Notes under the pieces: model-generated
Databases searched by the model: none
Told to the model about the DNA's origin: nothing
Seen by the model: the letters and a program-made list of their open reading frames with translations, nothing else
In this document: positions 5,626 through 6,236 of the stretch, piece by piece
How the letters are laid out: each line of letters begins with the position of its first letter
How positions within the stretch are numbered: position 1 is the stretch's first letter
Assembly (NCBI GenBank): GCA_030608825.1
Contig: JAUWDL010000093.1
Location: 1-6,236 of the forward strand
DNA: 6,236 nt
Direction of reading: 5' to 3'
Source: Gemmatimonadales bacterium
Lineage (GTDB): Bacteria; Gemmatimonadota; Gemmatimonadetes; Palauibacterales; Palauibacteraceae
Position numbers and translations under genes: made by a program

Positions 5626-6236
5626 GCGTGCCGGGTGCGACTTTGATTCCTCTCGAGACCTTCGATTCTGGCGCGCCGAAGCCCAAGGAGCCGCTCGTAC
5701 GCCCCGGAGACGTGGTGGCCGTGCTCGGACTTGGGACATCGGGCGTCGCCGCCGCGCGACTGGCGAAGGCTCACGGGGCGGAGGTGTACGCCAGCGATGT
5801 CTCGGCCGGGGAGCCCCAGGAAGCGGCGGCAGCGGAGCTGGGCGCCGAGAGGATCGAGGCCGAGGCCGGCCGGCACGATCTCGGCCGGATATGCGCATCC
5901 GACCTCGTGGTGGTGAGTCCCGGCATCCCCCCGTCGGCCGAAGTCCGGCGAGAGCTGCGCGATGCCGGCACGCGGTGCGTCGCGGAGGTGGAGCTCGCCT
6001 ACCGCGACCTCACCTCGCGGGTCATCGGCATCACCGGTACCAACGGCAAGACCACGACGACCGCGCTCTGCGAGCAGATCCTCCAGACCGGCGGACTGAA
6101 CGCCCTGGCGGGTGGCAACATCGGCACTCCGCTCTGCGAGATCGCACTGCGCGAGGAGCAGCCCGATTGGGTGGTCGTCGAGCTGAGCTCCTTCCAGCTC
6201 GCCGATACCGACGCCTTCACGTCGGATATCGGCCTG
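5622..6236 (+). CDS. murD: UDP-MurNAc-L-Ala:D-Glu ligase MurD, 3'-partial
   Basis: Cytoplasmic ATP-dependent ligase adding D-glutamate as the second stem-peptide residue. The frame stays open for 205 codons to the window edge, so the C-terminal part is missing. The N-terminal domain is a Rossmann-like UDP-binding fold: VAVLGLGTSGVAAARLA (32-48), YASD (56-59), SDLVVVSPGIP (93-103), and AEVELAYRD (121-129). The ATPase domain begins with GITGTNGKTTTT (136-147; P-loop Lys143), then AGGNIGTP (163-170) and VVVELSSFQL (184-193), which together separate MurD from MurC, MurE and MurF. ATG 5622 overlaps the mraY TGA (ATGA), the usual arrangement for translational coupling. It leaves about 30 residues before the Gly-rich loop, longer than in E. 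coli MurD. An internal GTG at 5715 with GGAG at 5706-5709 is an alternative start giving a more standard N-terminus. Confidence 0.93.
   Translation, partial: MSVPGATLIPLETFDSGAPKPKEPLVRPGDVVAVLGLGTSGVAAARLAKAHGAEVYASDVSAGEPQEAAAAELGAERIEAEAGRHDLGRICASDLVVVSPGIPPSAEVRRELRDAGTRCVAEVELAYRDLTSRVIGITGTNGKTTTTALCEQILQTGGLNALAGGNIGTPLCEIALREEQPDWVVVELSSFQLADTDAFTSDIGL

Noticed and set aside
2803..5898. A 1031-codon open frame on the - strand across murE, murF, mraY and murD
   Set aside because: It is in exact antisense register with murF and mraY, so it needs only the absence of TTA, CTA and TCA codons in those genes, as expected at this GC content. Its translation is Arg/Gly/Pro/Asp-rich with no recognisable domain.
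1..6236. CRISPR arrays, tRNA or rRNA genes, insertion sequences, phage or defence genes
   Set aside because: No spaced repeats, RNA gene signatures, transposase motifs or terminal inverted repeats were seen; coding space is filled by five conserved cell wall genes.

Overview
The window is a stretch of a bacterial division and cell wall (dcw) cluster. All genes lie on the + strand, in the order ftsI (5' end missing), murE, murF, mraY, murD (3' end missing). The DNA is GC-rich, with strong preference for G or C at third codon positions. All four visible stop codons are TGA. The MurE substrate motif DNPR points to meso-diaminopimelate peptidoglycan. The FtsI-type transpeptidase carries a C-terminal PASTA domain after a Pro-rich linker. 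Together these suggest a GC-rich, probably Gram-negative, DAP-type bacterium outside the well-studied enterics. The short loop before the FtsI catalytic serine plus the PASTA tail would fit Gemmatimonadota-like or related lineages, but this is only an impression and the phylum cannot be fixed from the sequence alone.

Layout: positions 1-1446 are the transpeptidase domain, linker and PASTA domain of FtsI. Positions 1447-1601 are a spacer with no convincing gene; a GTG overlapping the ftsI stop could extend murE through it. murE (1602-3056) most likely starts at a TTG. A 43-base gap with a purine-rich ribosome site leads into murF (about 3100-4518), which ends in an unusual Gly/Pro-rich tail encoded by short repeats and hairpin-forming DNA. 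mraY (4519-5625) begins on the base after the murF stop, behind a very good Shine-Dalgarno sequence. murD (from 5622) starts by ATGA overlap with the mraY stop and runs off the end of the window.

The genes work as one pathway. MurD, MurE and MurF add D-Glu, meso-DAP and D-Ala-D-Ala in turn to the UDP-MurNAc peptide in the cytoplasm. MraY moves the phospho-MurNAc-pentapeptide onto undecaprenyl phosphate to give lipid I. FtsI cross-links the finished strands at the septum. The tight spacing from murE onward indicates co-transcription and translational coupling.

I found no new biological system. The points worth a second look are the ftsI-murE junction, the repeat-built tail of MurF and its hairpins ahead of mraY, the repeat-built linker of FtsI, and one substitution in a MurF motif.
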